Assembly: GCA_904066235.2 (NCBI GenBank)
Contig: CAJFCV020000005.1
Location: forward strand, 1,860,001-1,924,000
DNA length: 64,000 bases
Direction: 5' to 3'
Source: Bursaphelenchus xylophilus
Lineage: Eukaryota; Nematoda; Chromadorea; Rhabditida; Aphelenchoididae
How positions within the stretch are numbered: the first letter of the stretch is position 1; every line of letters begins with the position of its first letter. The notes under the pieces were generated by a model, which saw only the letters and a program-made list of their open reading frames with translations, did not search any database and had not been told where the DNA came from. A program made the translations under genes and the position numbers. Below are positions 1 through 11,446 of this stretch, in pieces.

Positions 1-762
1 AACAACTTCAGCATGAGTTCGGATTGTTCAATGGTAATGTAAAAAGTCGGGATCCGTCACGCGCCCTCAAGAAAAAAACGTATCTAGACCCTCGGAAGAG
101 TGCAAAAGGCAATTTCTTTTATTCCAGACATGTGTGAACGAAATGCCAAAAGTTTATCGGTTTTTTGACACTTCGTTCAAATCGTATCTTATGCAGCCAA
201 TTAGCGGTAATTGTGTACAAAATGCGGCTAGATGACAGGAGAAGACTGCCTTTGGTTCAGAAAATGCGAAATCACCGAAAATTGCCATGCAAAAACTTAT
301 TTTTTACCAGGATTTTCATCAGCGTCTACTATAATATAAGATAATGTGACTTTTGGTCTAAATTGTCTGGTCGCCTGATTCTGTCCGTGCTAAACCGATT
401 ATCCGTTGTTATTCAAGTTATATTTCCTGCAAAGGTTAGTCGGTTTCTATGACAATGACTACAATATTATATTGCACATAGGGGCGAAGATTAGGTCATA
501 ATGTTAGAATTACTAAGGCCCGGATAATCTGTAATGCCTCAAATCGTAGCTAACGAAGAGCTTTGTAGAATACGAGAAACTTCCTTAGCTCTCCCAGACA
601 TTTTCGTAGAGAAAAAATGGGAATCTTATATTATACTTGAGACATCCGCAATATTCTTGTCAAAAAATCGCCAATTAAACTAAAATCGAATAATGCATGA
701 TACATTTTATTACATAATGGGTATTTTGAGGTATTTAGACGCAATTTTTCTATTCAGTGCCA
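1..762. other. intergenic, no gene recognised
   Basis: This AT-rich stretch lies 3' of the aspartate aminotransferase gene. I see no exon with credible splice sites and no family similarity on either strand. It probably holds the 3' UTR of the aminotransferase next to its stop codon, plus spacer. Confidence 0.5.
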
Positions 763-3700
763 TCAATTTAGAGGTGCATTTTCCTGGTAATTGTTATTGG
801 AATTGGATGACAAAACTTGTTCCAAAGCGTCACAAAACAGCGATCTGTTGGTGTTGTTGAAGTTGGCAAGGCACAACGATCCATTTTCTTCCACATATAC
901 TCTATGATCGCTGCGGAGCTTTCGAATTTCGTCGTCTGAAATTGGTCTCCGGTCTATCTAGCATAATATAAATTTGTGACCCAACTCTTCAAATTAGGCT
1001 CAGATTTCAATTGTATACTGCAACTACATACCTTGAAGCTCAATTTGAACGTAAATTCCTTGCGATTGCCCCAGGCATTTTGCGGGCCCAGCCAATTTTC
1101 GCGTTTCCAGCGCCATTTTTAGTGCATTTCTCTCATTGTCGAGCTCATTTCTGACCGCCCTGAGGGCATTTTTCCATTCTTCGAGGAGTTTTGGCGACTC
1201 CAACACCTCCGCCACCAATCGACATCCGAAAAACGCCGGGTTGGCCCACTTAACTTGGACTATTCGGGCAAAAGTTGTGTACGTATTCTCGATGACTTTC
1301 TGCGGTTGGTTCGGCAAAATCCCGCAGATCAGATGGCCAAGTGATTCGTCTGAAAAGAGGCGATTAAAAAATGAGATTTTTGAGTATTTAAAAATAAAAA
1401 AATCAAAAAAAAAATTTTTTTTTTGAAACAAAATTTTTTTCAAAAAATTACAGTAACCCTACCGAACAAATAAAAGTTGGCCGCGAACGACTGGGCCACC
1501 AAAAATTCGCGGTCCGTTTTGGCGAACTCTCGGATTGGCCACGCGTCCTCCGCCAGGCCTTGGCCAAGCCCTTGATAGGCCATGTCGAACAACGGGACGA
1601 TTTCTCTCTCAATCAGCACCTCGAAAAGCTCCATCCACTCGGATTTGGAGAGATTTCGTCCGGTCGGATTGTGTGCTGAGGGCTGGAGAAGAATCGCGGA
1701 TCTGGAAAATTGAAGATGATTGTTGGAAATTTCAAAAAAAAAAAATTTTTTTTGCACTGTGCGGAGATGAAAATTTTGTTTTTATTTTTTTGCACAGTGC
1801 AAATTTTTTTTTTTTTTTTTTTGAAAAATCCGAATTTGAATTCCGGATATTAGTATTTTCATAAAGTGCATGGACATTTGCTCTCTTTCGCACAGTGCAT
1901 TTTGAACTTTGCGCGGTGCAAATTTGAAAACTGCTGTTTGCACAGTGCATTTTGAATTTTTTTCCCACGCTTGTCGCCAACGCACAGTGCAGTTTTTCTC
2001 TTTTCGCACCGTGCAAAACACAAAAAAAACCGTTTGCACAGTGCATTTTGAACATTTTCCCACGCTGGCACCAACGCACAGTGCATTTTTTTCTCTTTTT
2101 GCACCGTGCAAACTTCACAAACGCTGTTTTTGCACAATGCATTTTGAACATTTTCCCACGCTTGTCGCCAACGCACAGTGCATTTTTTTCTCTTTTCGCA
2201 CCGTGCAAACCACAAAAAATCCGTTTGCACTGTGGAAAAATTTGAGCGAAATCGCGACGAGGCAGTTGAAAAAAAATGAAATGTGTCGCGGCGATATTTC
2301 GATGCACGGTGCGAAAACCAAACTAACGGTGAAATGCACTGTGCAAAATGGGGTTTTTTCTGCACTGTGCGGAAAATTAAAAGCTCTTTTTCTCCGCACA
2401 GTGCAAATTTTTTTTTCTATTTTTTTTTGAAAAATCGAAAATCCAATTCCGGATTGTGCTTTGAATTATCATTTTCTCTTGTTTAGAACACCAAAATAAC
2501 CTTTTTTCAAAAAAAAAAAAATTTCTTTGATGACTAAACTTTGAAAGTTTTTTTTTCAAAAAGACACGATTTAACTGTTGAAACTTGCGTAAAAACTCAT
2601 AAAATTTGATAAAAAATATTTTTTAACCCAAAATTCTTGCTTCAACTTCCATTTCCGACTTTATTTTACCTCTTCTCCGCATTTCGGACCTCCTCAATGA
2701 ATCCGCATCCGATTTCATCGCATTTCTTCCACCCCAACCCTATCACTAGGAATCCATAGGATGCGAAAATGTCGTGATGTTCGCCCCAAGTCGGTTGTGG
2801 GATATAAATTCGGTTCAGATGGACTTTTCGGGCCAAAAAATGGGCCGCCACTTGAAGGGCGCCGTATCCGCCGATGGTCTGGATGCCCAAAATACGGTGC
2901 TGTTGGAGGATGGGATGCGACGGACCGAAGCACAATCGCCTCGCTGCGTGCGAGAACTCGTGCGAGCCGAGATTTGGGAGGTAGTCGCGTTGCAGGAGGG
3001 GCGTTGAATACAGCTCCTTCCGGACCTGATGGATGAAATTTCTGAGCGCCGAAAATTGCTCGGAATGGTAGGGAATCCCTGAAATTGGAAAGGATGTGGC
3101 GTAGAATTGAATTTTAAACACATTAACGGCTCTTTTCAGGTCCAAAAGTTTTGAATTTCGGCTAAAATTTGATCAAAATTTTTGTCATGGATAATATAAT
3201 TTTGGATAAAAAATCAAGTAAGAGTAGAAAAGAATAGTCTAGTATCATAAATTAGCCTTCTTCAAGTAAAAATTTTGAATTTCGGCTAAAATTTGATCAA
3301 AATTTTTGTCATGGATAATATAATTTTTGATCAAAAAACAAGTAAGAGTAGAAAAGAATAGTCTAGTATCATAAATTAGCCTTCTTAAAGTCCAAATTTT
3401 AAATTTTAGCTAAAATTTGATCAAAATTTTTGTCATGGATAATATAATTTTTGATCGGGAAACCGAAAAATAACCCTCAAATATCAAAGAATAGACAGCA
3501 GAAAATCTTCTGAGTGAAGAATTTGTATTTTCGAACCTAAAAAATAAATTTTAAGCGACTTTAAAACTTTCTTGAAAGACACATTTGATCGTATAAAATG
3601 TCTCCGCCGTTAGCCTCACAAAATAATTTTCAGTTTTTTTCACAAAAAATATCTCAAAATTTAATATGGTATCATTAATTTACAGTACTCACGTTTAGTC

Positions 3701-3780
3701 CTCAAATCAATTGCACTCTCCTCGATTTCATGGCTGGTGGAAGGTTCAATTCGGTCGATGCAAGAGGCAAAAAAACTCAT
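763..3780 (-). CDS. aspartate aminotransferase homologue lacking the PLP lysine (probable pseudoenzyme)
   Basis: Five exons, in transcript order: 3780-3693, 3078-2670, 1701-1463, 1349-1032 and 935-763. They total 409 codons, or 408 residues, the usual length for a cytosolic aspartate aminotransferase (fold type I, PLP-dependent; swaps amino groups between aspartate and glutamate). Family landmarks are clear: TWGEH near residue 130, AHNPTG at 175-180, FDMAYQG at 204-210 and AQSF at 235-238. The Schiff-base lysine of the SFSKN motif is replaced: codons TCG TTC GCG GCC AAC give SFAAN, so alanine sits at residue 240. The substrate arginines expected just after it (NERVG, here DESLG) and near the C-terminus (GRI, here GSL) are also gone. 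The reading frame is otherwise intact, so this looks like a preserved non-enzymatic paralogue rather than decay. Intron 1 contains a 124-bp tandem repeat and intron 2 a GCACNGTGC array. The ATG at 3780 is 22 bases below a TTTAATTTCAG acceptor, likely a spliced-leader site. Confidence 0.92.
1757..2410. repeat. GCACNGTGC dyad array A1 (aminotransferase intron 2)
   Basis: About 17 copies of the 9-bp dyad GCAC-N-GTGC lie between A/T runs inside the intron 1702-2669. Copies fall in a larger unit containing CCCACGCTTGTCGCCAACGC. The stretch that starts with a TTTTCATAAAGTGCATGG motif at 1856-1873 closely resembles the start of array A5 at 29.7 kb. Confidence 0.9.
3138..3462. repeat. 124-bp tandem repeat, about 2.6 copies
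   Basis: Copies begin near 3140, 3263 and 3388. Each contains AAATTTGATCAAAATTTTTG followed by GTCATGGATAATATAA, and the first two also share AGTAGAAAAGAATAGTCTAG. The repeat lies inside intron 1 of the aminotransferase gene. Confidence 0.85.
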
Positions 3781-3802
3781 CGAAGCACACCGGTTTCGAT
3801 TT

Positions 3803-3813
3803 CTGAAATTAAA
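3803..3813 (-). promoter_or_regulatory. probable spliced-leader acceptor of the aminotransferase gene
   Basis: On the minus strand a TTTAATTTCAG tract ends 22 bases before the ATG at 3780. No upstream coding exon was found, so trans-splicing or a 5' UTR intron fits best. Confidence 0.5.
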
Positions 3814-3832
3814 GAAAATAATTTTATTTTTC

Positions 3833-4545
3833 GCACCGTGCAGAGAAATATTTTTCAGTTCGCACTGTGCAAAAAATTTATTTCCCTCCGCACAGTGCTA
3901 AAAAAAGTTCTGTCGCACTGTGCAAAAAATTATTTTATTTATTATTTCGCACTGTGCAAAAAATTTACTCTATTTCGCACAGTGCAAAAAAAATTTTGCC
4001 GCACCGTGCAAATAATTCATTTCGCACAGTGCAAAAAAAATTCTGTCGCACTGTGCAAAAAATTACGCAAAATGCCAAAAGAATCTCGCACAGTGCAAAA
4101 AATTATTTCATTTCGCATTGTGCAAAAAATTTTGTCGCACTGTGCAAAAAAAATTTATTTTGCACTGTGCAAAAAAGTTGTTTTCCCTCCGCACAGTGCA
4201 AAAAAAACATTTTCCTTCCGTAAAGTGAAAAAACATCTTCCGCACAGTGCAACAAAATTAGTTTATTTCGCACTGTGCAAAAAGTTGCTCTATTCCGGAC
4301 TGTGCAAAAAAATTGTTTTCCCTCCGCACCGTGCAAAAAAATATTTTCCTTCCGTAAAGTGAAAAAAATCTTCCGCACTGTGCAACAAAATTAAATAGTT
4401 TACTTCGCACAGTGCAAAAAAAAAATTAGTTCGCACTGTGCATCAAAAAAAAATCATCTTGCACTGTGCAAAAAAATAACTTTCCCTCCGCACAGTGCAA
4501 AAAGAACATTTTCGCTATAATGTTTTGCACTGTGCAAAAAAAATC
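3833..4545. repeat. GCACNGTGC dyad array A2 (upstream of aminotransferase start)
   Basis: About 28 dyads lie 50-760 bases upstream of the start codon, in the region that would be the outron or promoter. Copies are typically flanked as TTCGCACAGTGCAAAAAA, start-to-start mostly 25-35 bp. GCACAGTGC, GCACTGTGC and GCACCGTGC all occur. Confidence 0.9.
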
Positions 4546-4559
4546 TCTTCGTCGTTTAT

Positions 4560-5278
4560 GCAAATCGCCCGGGTCAAATGGCCAACAGAAACCGGATGGG
4601 GAAAAGAAACAAAGAGAAGCAGATAAATAGTCCGAGGAGCCAAATGCCTTCTTATACCGCCTCTGTTGAAAAAAGGGGGGGGGGGCGATCGGAGAAAGGA
4701 TCAGGGTCGGCGATCAAACATCTGCTAATGAGGAGTGTAATTCGAATTGAAGTGTCTCAGTGTTCCGCACGGAATACAAGACAAATTAGGATCATCTGAA
4801 TGTCTCATGTGCAATATCAGCAATTAGAGCAAAAAAAATTTTCTTGTTTGAGACATATTTCTTTTCAAAATTGTAAGATATTATCTGTTCAACAGCAAAA
4901 AAAATTTTTTTTATTATCTTGCCTAAGGGCATTTACATAAAAAACCAAAAAAAAATTTCATTTTCGAAAAATTTCTTAGTAAAAAACACATTTTCACACC
5001 CGTATTTTACCCAAAAATATTCATAATTACCCTCAAAAATCCTCCAACTTCCATAACCAACTTTATTCAAACAAAAAATAAAATTCTCAACAAATTTCCC
5101 TTCGGGACCCATATTAGATCAAATAAAACCATATAAATCTTGAAAAAAAGCGGCGAAACTCGTTATGAAGTTGATAAAAAGCTAAGAATAGATGGCAGTA
5201 TACTCAATCCTGTCGTCGACCCATATGATACACGCGGTAAGCGGGGTTACCGAGCCTCGGCGACCTTATTCTAGGCGG
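4560..5278. other. intergenic between two minus-strand genes
   Basis: This stretch includes a G tract near 4675-4685 and otherwise AT-rich sequence. Short open frames here have no splice context or similarity. It separates array A2 from the 3' end of the WD-repeat gene. Confidence 0.5.
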
Positions 5279-7360
5279 CTATACCCGGAGAAGCTCGAGT
5301 TTTTTGCCGTAGCTGATGGAGATCCAGTCAGTCATCGACGAGGACCATTCCACTTGGTTTATCTGGAAATACAATCAATTATTTAATATCAGCCCCAAAA
5401 TTAAAGAAAAGTTACAATTTTTTCCAAAAAACACCTTTCAGCGTATAAAACGTCCCCATTAACTCAAAAAAGACTTTTAACTGCATACCCAGTCCATTTC
5501 CTCTATTTCCCATTCATTTTTACATCCACATCTCATCTGTCATTGGGTCCCACCACGACTTTTGGCATTCTGCCCAAACCCACCCAATTTCCCCAAACCA
5601 AACTCCTAGCTCATTCTTACCTCTCCAGCCGCCGAATAAGCCAGAATTGGGTCTTCCACCGGTCTCGGCATATTGTGAACATCCCAAATCAGCGCTTGCT
5701 TATCCTCGGCCACGGTGCAGATGTGACAAGACGAATGTGGGGCCCAACTGATGGCATTCACGGCTCCGCAATGGTTCTTGAGGGTGGCAACGGGGATGGA
5801 CGGGATTCGTATGTCAATTATATAAACCTAGAAGGTAATTTTTTATCATTTTTACATTACACTTGACAAAATTGGTCTATTTTGTCTTAAAAACTCGATT
5901 TTCACTCAAAAAATCGCCAAATTCATATCTCAAATGGCTGCCGACAGCCACATAGAGACCTACAGTTGCTAATTCACTCAAAAAATTCGCCTTCTAACGT
6001 ACCTCCGGAGAATCCTGAGCAAAAGTTGCCAGGTAGTTGTGATCATGCTGATTGAAGGCCAGACGAAGCAGCGGTTTTCGATTTGGCTCTTCGAAAACAA
6101 TCATCGAGTACTCCATATGTCTGATGTCGAACATTCGGACCGAGCCGTCCGCTCCCACCGAGCCAAACACATCTTTTCCGCTGTTGATTTTCGAGAATGC
6201 AATGTCGAAAACCTCCCGATCGTGTGCAATCAGTTGCGTCTTCACATTTCCTTTGGTCGGTTTTCTCTCGGCGATGGGTTTTCCCGTCTAAAGTCGAACG
6301 ACAATCGTATTTGCAAGCAAAAAAAACACAAGATAAAATTTACGTAAAAACAAAAAAATACCCCAAAAAATTACCTCAATTTCCCAAATTGTACAAGTCG
6401 TATCGATGGATGAGGTGGCAATCAAGCTCGGCTCGACTTCATTCCAGTCTGCTGAGGTCAGTGGGGCGCAATATTGAGAGCTGCGGTTCTGAAATTGGGG
6501 AAATTTTAAAAAGATTACATTATCCATGAGGTCAAATTCAAAAAAGTATCAAAAAATGTCATTTTCAAAGGCTTTTAACAAAAAAAAACATGCTATAAGG
6601 CTCAAAATTTCTCCACATCTCTAACAGACTAAGTTTTAACCCATATTTCACTTACATTATCAAGCATTGACTCAAAAACCGCGCCGTGCGGACCTCCGAC
6701 GGCCCAGATTCGAAGGTAATCCCCGGTGGTAGCGATCAAGTCCGGGTACCGTCCTTTCTTGTCCGGGATCCAGAGTACCTTCGTCGCGGGATAGGGATGA
6801 TCAAAGGTGCCCAGGTGCTTGAATTCACCGACATCCTCGCGAAGTTGGACTAAGCTGATCTAAAGCAATATTTATGTAAAAACTCGAATTTTAACTTCAC
6901 TTTCAGCATTCAAACTCTTCTAAATGCCATTACTAGTCATCATAAACGTTTTTTATCCCAAAAAATCAAACAAAATTGATAAAAAATCAAATTTTTTATA
7001 TTAACCATGACAAAATTTCGCTGAAAACAGCAAAATGACAGTCTCAAATCAATTCTTTCTCATAAAAATTGCTTATAAATAGATTTCCAGACCCCTTACT
7101 TTATTATTATACTCCTCGATGAAGCTTCCGACCGCCAATCTGAACTTATTTTCGGGTTCCGGCCTGGTGGACCAGGCCATTCCATACAAGTTGAACGGGG
7201 ACGAGTACACGTAAATCTCCTTCTTCTTCGGCTCCGCTTGGCTCACGTCCATCGGATGTTGAGACGAGAGCATTTGGGGGTTGGAGGTTGACGGAAATGC
7301 GGAGTGATCGTCTTTTTTGGCCCTCAAATGGGATGAGGAGGCGACCTGAGAGGTGGACAT
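5279..7360 (-). CDS. swan-1: WD-repeat adaptor of the AN11/WDR68/DCAF7 family
   Basis: Six exons: 7360-7100, 6859-6656, 6488-6375, 6287-6003, 5827-5621 and 5362-5279. All introns are phase 0 and the product is 384 residues, against about 342 in human DCAF7. The protein is a seven-bladed WD40 propeller that scaffolds kinases (DYRK/HIPK, Rho/Rac pathways) and acts as a CUL4-DDB1 substrate receptor. Diagnostic stretches are [91 protein letters not shown] and the C-terminal KLELLRV. The extra length is a Ser/Pro/Gln-rich N-terminal extension before the first blade. The start was put at the first in-frame ATG after an AATTTGCAG acceptor at 7439. The open frame continues upstream to that acceptor, so a further 5' coding exon is possible. 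Whether it is swan-1 or its paralogue cannot be settled here. Confidence 0.92.
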
Positions 7361-7567
7361 TCCTCGCAGATGGGGATGCTTGGGTGGGGGAGGATGGTCG
7401 ACGTAGTAGTAGGGGACTGAACGTTCGGGAAGGGATTGCTGCAAATTTCAAAAATATTCATTTTTTTCAAAATTTAAGTATAGTGCAGGACAGAAGCCAG
7501 CGCTATAAAGGGCGTCTGATTCCACCCGCGAGGCATTCAAAATGCTACAAAATGCTTCCCTCTTCTA

Positions 7568-8166
7568 TATAATTTTGTGGGATTTTTGTTTAGTCCATGG
7601 CATTATTGAACCTGATATGGTATGAAAAGGTTAGATATGGTCTGAAAAGTCCAATAATTTTCGATATACACCTTATTTGGCGTAATCGTGCATATTTTTG
7701 CACATACAGCGCGGTACAGGATCCAGTGGTCAAAAGTGCGTCTGATTCCACCAGCGAGGCATTCAGAATACCGCTAAATAACTCCCTCCCTGACCGACAA
7801 TAGCGTTCTTCGAATGAGAGAGAGAGCGAAAAAGTTGCCCTTTTGGAAAGAGGGGACGAATTCAATGCCTCGTTCCCTCTATTTTCTTTCCAAAAGGGCA
7901 ACTTTTTCGTTCACTCTCGAAAACAACGCTATTTTCGGACAGAGAGGGAGGTATTTAGTGGTATTCCGAATGCCTCCCGGACGCAATCATAAGCACTTTT
8001 GAACACTGGATCCTGTTCCGCGCTATATGTGCAAAAATAAGCACAATTACGCCAAATAAGGGGTATACCAAAAATTAATAGACTTTTCGGACCATATCTA
8101 ACCTTTTCATCCCATATCAGGTTAAATAATACCATGGACTAAACAAAAATCCCACAAAATTATATT
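7568..8166. mobile_element. 600-bp foldback element F1
   Basis: The two halves are imperfect reverse complements. The left end starts ATAATTTTGTGGGATTTTTG and the right end finishes with its complement before TATTATCC. Internal landmarks, such as the AAGTTGCCCTTTTGGAAA region, pair across a centre near 7865. A partial copy of internal sequence precedes it at about 7490-7560. It is a non-autonomous palindromic element with no coding capacity. Confidence 0.85.
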
Positions 8167-8591
8167 ATCCATGGCAAAAAAAGCATATTTCCTTAAATTT
8201 ACCGGTCAAACTTCAGTCATTTCTCAATAAAAATAAACTAATTTCCAACTAAAGGCCTTCAACCTACTCCGTGCCATCCAAAAAAATCAAAGTAACGCAT
8301 TTTCCGCCGAAAACCCCCAAACAATCAGCCAAATTAATCCCAAACTTGAATCCAATATGTTTTACAACCCTAAAATCCGTTCGTTTTGGAATATTCTAAT
8401 GCGCTTTGCAGCTAGTCCTATACTTGTGCATTAAACTTTCAGGGATTTTGTGTCATTTCATTTTGCAGAGATGTTATACAGGGTGTACCAAATACTTGAA
8501 GGCTTCATTGCGTCATGAACCTTTAGATTTACATGTCTTCGCGGCAAAACATCAAGGTAATTTACTGTCAAATATTGAGCTTGGACGACTA

Positions 8592-9113
8592 TTTTGAACA
8601 CAAAGCTTGGCGTTCTGACAAGAATTTACCAACTTTTTATATTATTTTAGCCAACTGATGACCCAAACATGAAAAAAAAATCACCAAAAATATAAATCGT
8701 GTTAGACTTTTTTGTCAAAATCAAAATTAATTGCAAATTACAGTGGTGGACCTGATTTAGTGGCAAAAAAACGTACATTTTGCATCCGGGGTGTATCAAA
8801 AAATGTAGAAAAAGGCCTTCCTCTCCATCTGAAAGAACTCCGTTTTCAAAACCGCGCTCTTCAAAAAGGAGCTTTTTAATTGGAGAGGAAGACATTTTGC
8901 TACCTTTTTTGATGCCTCGCGAATGCAAAATGGTACGTTTTTTGCCGCTGGATCAGGGCCGTCACTGTAATTTGCGGTTAACTTTGATTTTGACAAAAAA
9001 ATCCAACAATATTTATATTTCTAGTAATTTTTTTCATTTTTGGGCCATCAGTTGGCTAAAATAATATAAAAAGTTAGTAAATTCTTATCACGACGTCAAT
9101 TTTTGTGTTCAAA
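8592..9113. mobile_element. 520-bp foldback element F2
   Basis: Left arm TTTTGAACACAAAG through TTTATATTATTTTAGCC is mirrored by GGCTAAAATAATATAAA through TTTGTGTTCAAAA at the right. Inner segments around TGCAAATTACAGTGG also pair. It has no protein-coding potential of its own. Confidence 0.85.
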
Positions 9114-10816
9114 AAAAGCAATTCAACGTATTTTACCAACAAAAATTCATCTGTAAGATCCAAAAACGATGAATCTTTGCCTAAAAATCATCAAAACCTT
9201 AAGCGTAAGGCCGTAACGCCTTAGGACAAATTTTCTGATGTTTTTTAGCTAAATCCACAAAACTCATGACTTCATATTCATTTCCCAGAACCAAACTATT
9301 ATCAAAACAAAATTATAGTCCCCATTTTATCACAAAACACTTGTTTTTCATCAAATTTCACCTTCTTTTATCCATTTTGTATCAGGATCTCCAAAAATGG
9401 ACCATAATACCTTTGTCCTGCATTTTCAAACTTAAGACCCTCTTTAATCACATGTTATCGCTTTAATGTTCTTGTCAAAACGTTTTCGTGCCCAGTTTTC
9501 GGACTGTAATCTCCCGTTTTTAAATGTAATCAGCATGTGTAAGGGCTCGAATGTCACGTTCTAAATCCCTGTTTGTTTCAATTTCATTTCTTAAACGAGC
9601 GAGCACGACCTTTGCGGGCTTTCGGCTTGCTCATTATTAACATTGCATCTTGAAAAAAAAATGTGGATAATATTTTTGGTTCAAATTTTGAAAAATAAAA
9701 ATTTTCAGTTCAAAAAAATATATATTTTTACCGGTATAAATAGTCCAATTGTCCTCTATAGAGTACGAAATCATCATGCATTCATCTATTACATCATTAT
9801 TTTACTATGAAACCACTAATTTTCGGGTTATTAGCTATAATTAAAGTGAAGAATAACTAAATTCTCCGCCTAAAAAAGTCTCAACTGTGTCATCAACTAT
9901 TCGAATTCACTGATATCTTCTACTAGCTTCTACTACGACAGTTTATGGACCAAATTTTATATTACTTTAGACCTTCATCTACTACAATATAATTTGTTGT
10001 CCGAACATCTCTCCCTGAGCCCGTTGTCTCTTTTTCTGATAAATTGGGTGAAAAGAGATAACCTCAGGTACAGATTGCGGCAATTTCAGCAAAGAGCTGT
10101 ATATGACAACACATATTTTTTTAAAATTTTGCCAAAAACGGCTAAAGTAATATAAACTTTGGCTGTAAAATCCAACCAAACGACTTAATATTGGACTAAA
10201 ATCCTAAACAAAGGCATTTCACCAAAGAATATGGCATTTTAAATTCAAAAACCCATTAAAAATCAAATAAAAAAATCACGATTACAATAGCAACTTCGAA
10301 ATTTGCAAACAACATACAGTCAAATAGCCCAAAGACCCTCCAAAATCTCACAATCATCCCTGAAAACCCGTAAAAATCCCCAAAACTTTCCAAAAATCCC
10401 GCATTAAAACCATATTTTAGACAAAGACAAGTCGAGCGGGGGCTTTCGATCGCTTTCAAAAAGCCGATCTGACCTCCAGCTGCTCTCCACTCAGCTTCCT
10501 CCTCTCTCATTCTGACCACAAAGACCGATCGGGCTGGTCAATGGCCGATTTTTTCCGGGGTGAAAGCCCTGTTTTTTCATAAAAACTACTATTCAGATGG
10601 ATGGGGAGGTCGCCAAATTGATTTATAATGTAGATTAAGGAACTGGCTACTAATCAACAAAGATTTTATGTAAAACTAAGCCAACATTTTGGAGAAATTA
10701 TATTACACTTGGCATCTGATGTCTAGTATAATATAAAATTTTCTTCCGATACCTCTCAAACATCATCATTAACCTTCTTAAGGCTCCAACCACACATTAT
10801 GATTCGAAATTCATAC
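9114..10816. other. non-coding stretch or unresolved 3' exons of the Q/F-rich gene
   Basis: The Q/F-rich gene at 10.8-11.4 kb ends in a phase-0 donor, so its remaining exons should lie here on the minus strand. None could be fixed. Two possibilities were seen. One is a short exon after GTGGTCAG near 10512 that stops after six codons. The other is a basic tail (SKPKARKGRARSFKK, then stop) at 9648-9584, which would need a phase-1 partner. Confidence 0.35.
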
Positions 10817-11446
10817 CTGTCTCTGCCCAATAAAACTCTGAGATTGAGCTAGCTGTGATCCGTTGGCTTTGGCCGAAACCGCTGGCTGGAATTGGCCAAA
10901 TTGACTGGTTTGAGGTTGGAAGTCAATAAACGGCTCGGCAGTCGCTATGGAATGTTGGCGTTGATGGCTGTAGCCTCTGGGCTGCGACGTGTCGCTTAGA
11001 AAATTCTGGCCAAAGTCAAAAGGTTGAGGGGTCCAAAAACTTTGATTCTGTGCAAAGTTTTGACTGAAAGTGGTCAAGTAATTTTCCAAAAGCAAAAATG
11101 CACTATAACCGTGCCTATCAAAGCAAAATTAGAGTGATTTCGAGGAACTGAGTATAAATTTATGAGCATTTTCGTCTAGTGGAATATCAAAAAGTTTCAT
11201 GACGAGACACCTAAAACTCAAAGCAAAAATAACCTAAATACTTACGTTTCACCTTCAACTAACGTATGAGAATACGTTGGGATGTTTTCGTTTCGTATCA
11301 AGCGTCCGTTTTGACCTTCTGTTTCACAATTCTAAAAATTACGAAATAATGTTGCAATCGCATAAAAAGATGGAAATGGAAATTTGAACAAAATAAATAT
11401 TTACAGAATAAGCAAGGTGTTCAGTCTCCAAACATAAACTATACAT
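10817..11446 (-). CDS. uncharacterised Q/F-rich protein, 5' part
   Basis: Three exons were resolved: 11446-11405, 11331-11246 and 11114-10817. Together they give 142 codons from ATG and end at a phase-0 donor (CAG, then GTATGA). The protein is rich in Gln, Ser and Phe (QNFAQNQSFWTPQPFDFGQN, QPQTSQFGQFQP), which suggests a disordered, prion-like segment. I do not recognise a family. The C-terminal exon or exons are missing from this model. The first exon is short (14 codons), but its phases join cleanly to the next two. Confidence 0.6.

Noticed and set aside
1757..4545. CRISPR-like look of regularly spaced short repeats
   Set aside because: The repeated unit is only 9 bp, the spacers are A/T runs of unequal length, and the host is a nematode with spliced genes.
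4578..4799. Plus-strand open frame of 73 codons
   Set aside because: Crosses a G tract, has no family similarity and lies between array and intergenic DNA.
7590..8135. Open frames of 60-100 codons on both strands
   Set aside because: They fall in the arms of foldback element F1 and mirror each other.
9584..9648. C-terminal exon encoding a basic tail (SKPKARKGRARSFKK)
   Set aside because: Needs a phase-1 donor that I could not find; the nearest gene ends in phase 0. Mentioned in the region note only.
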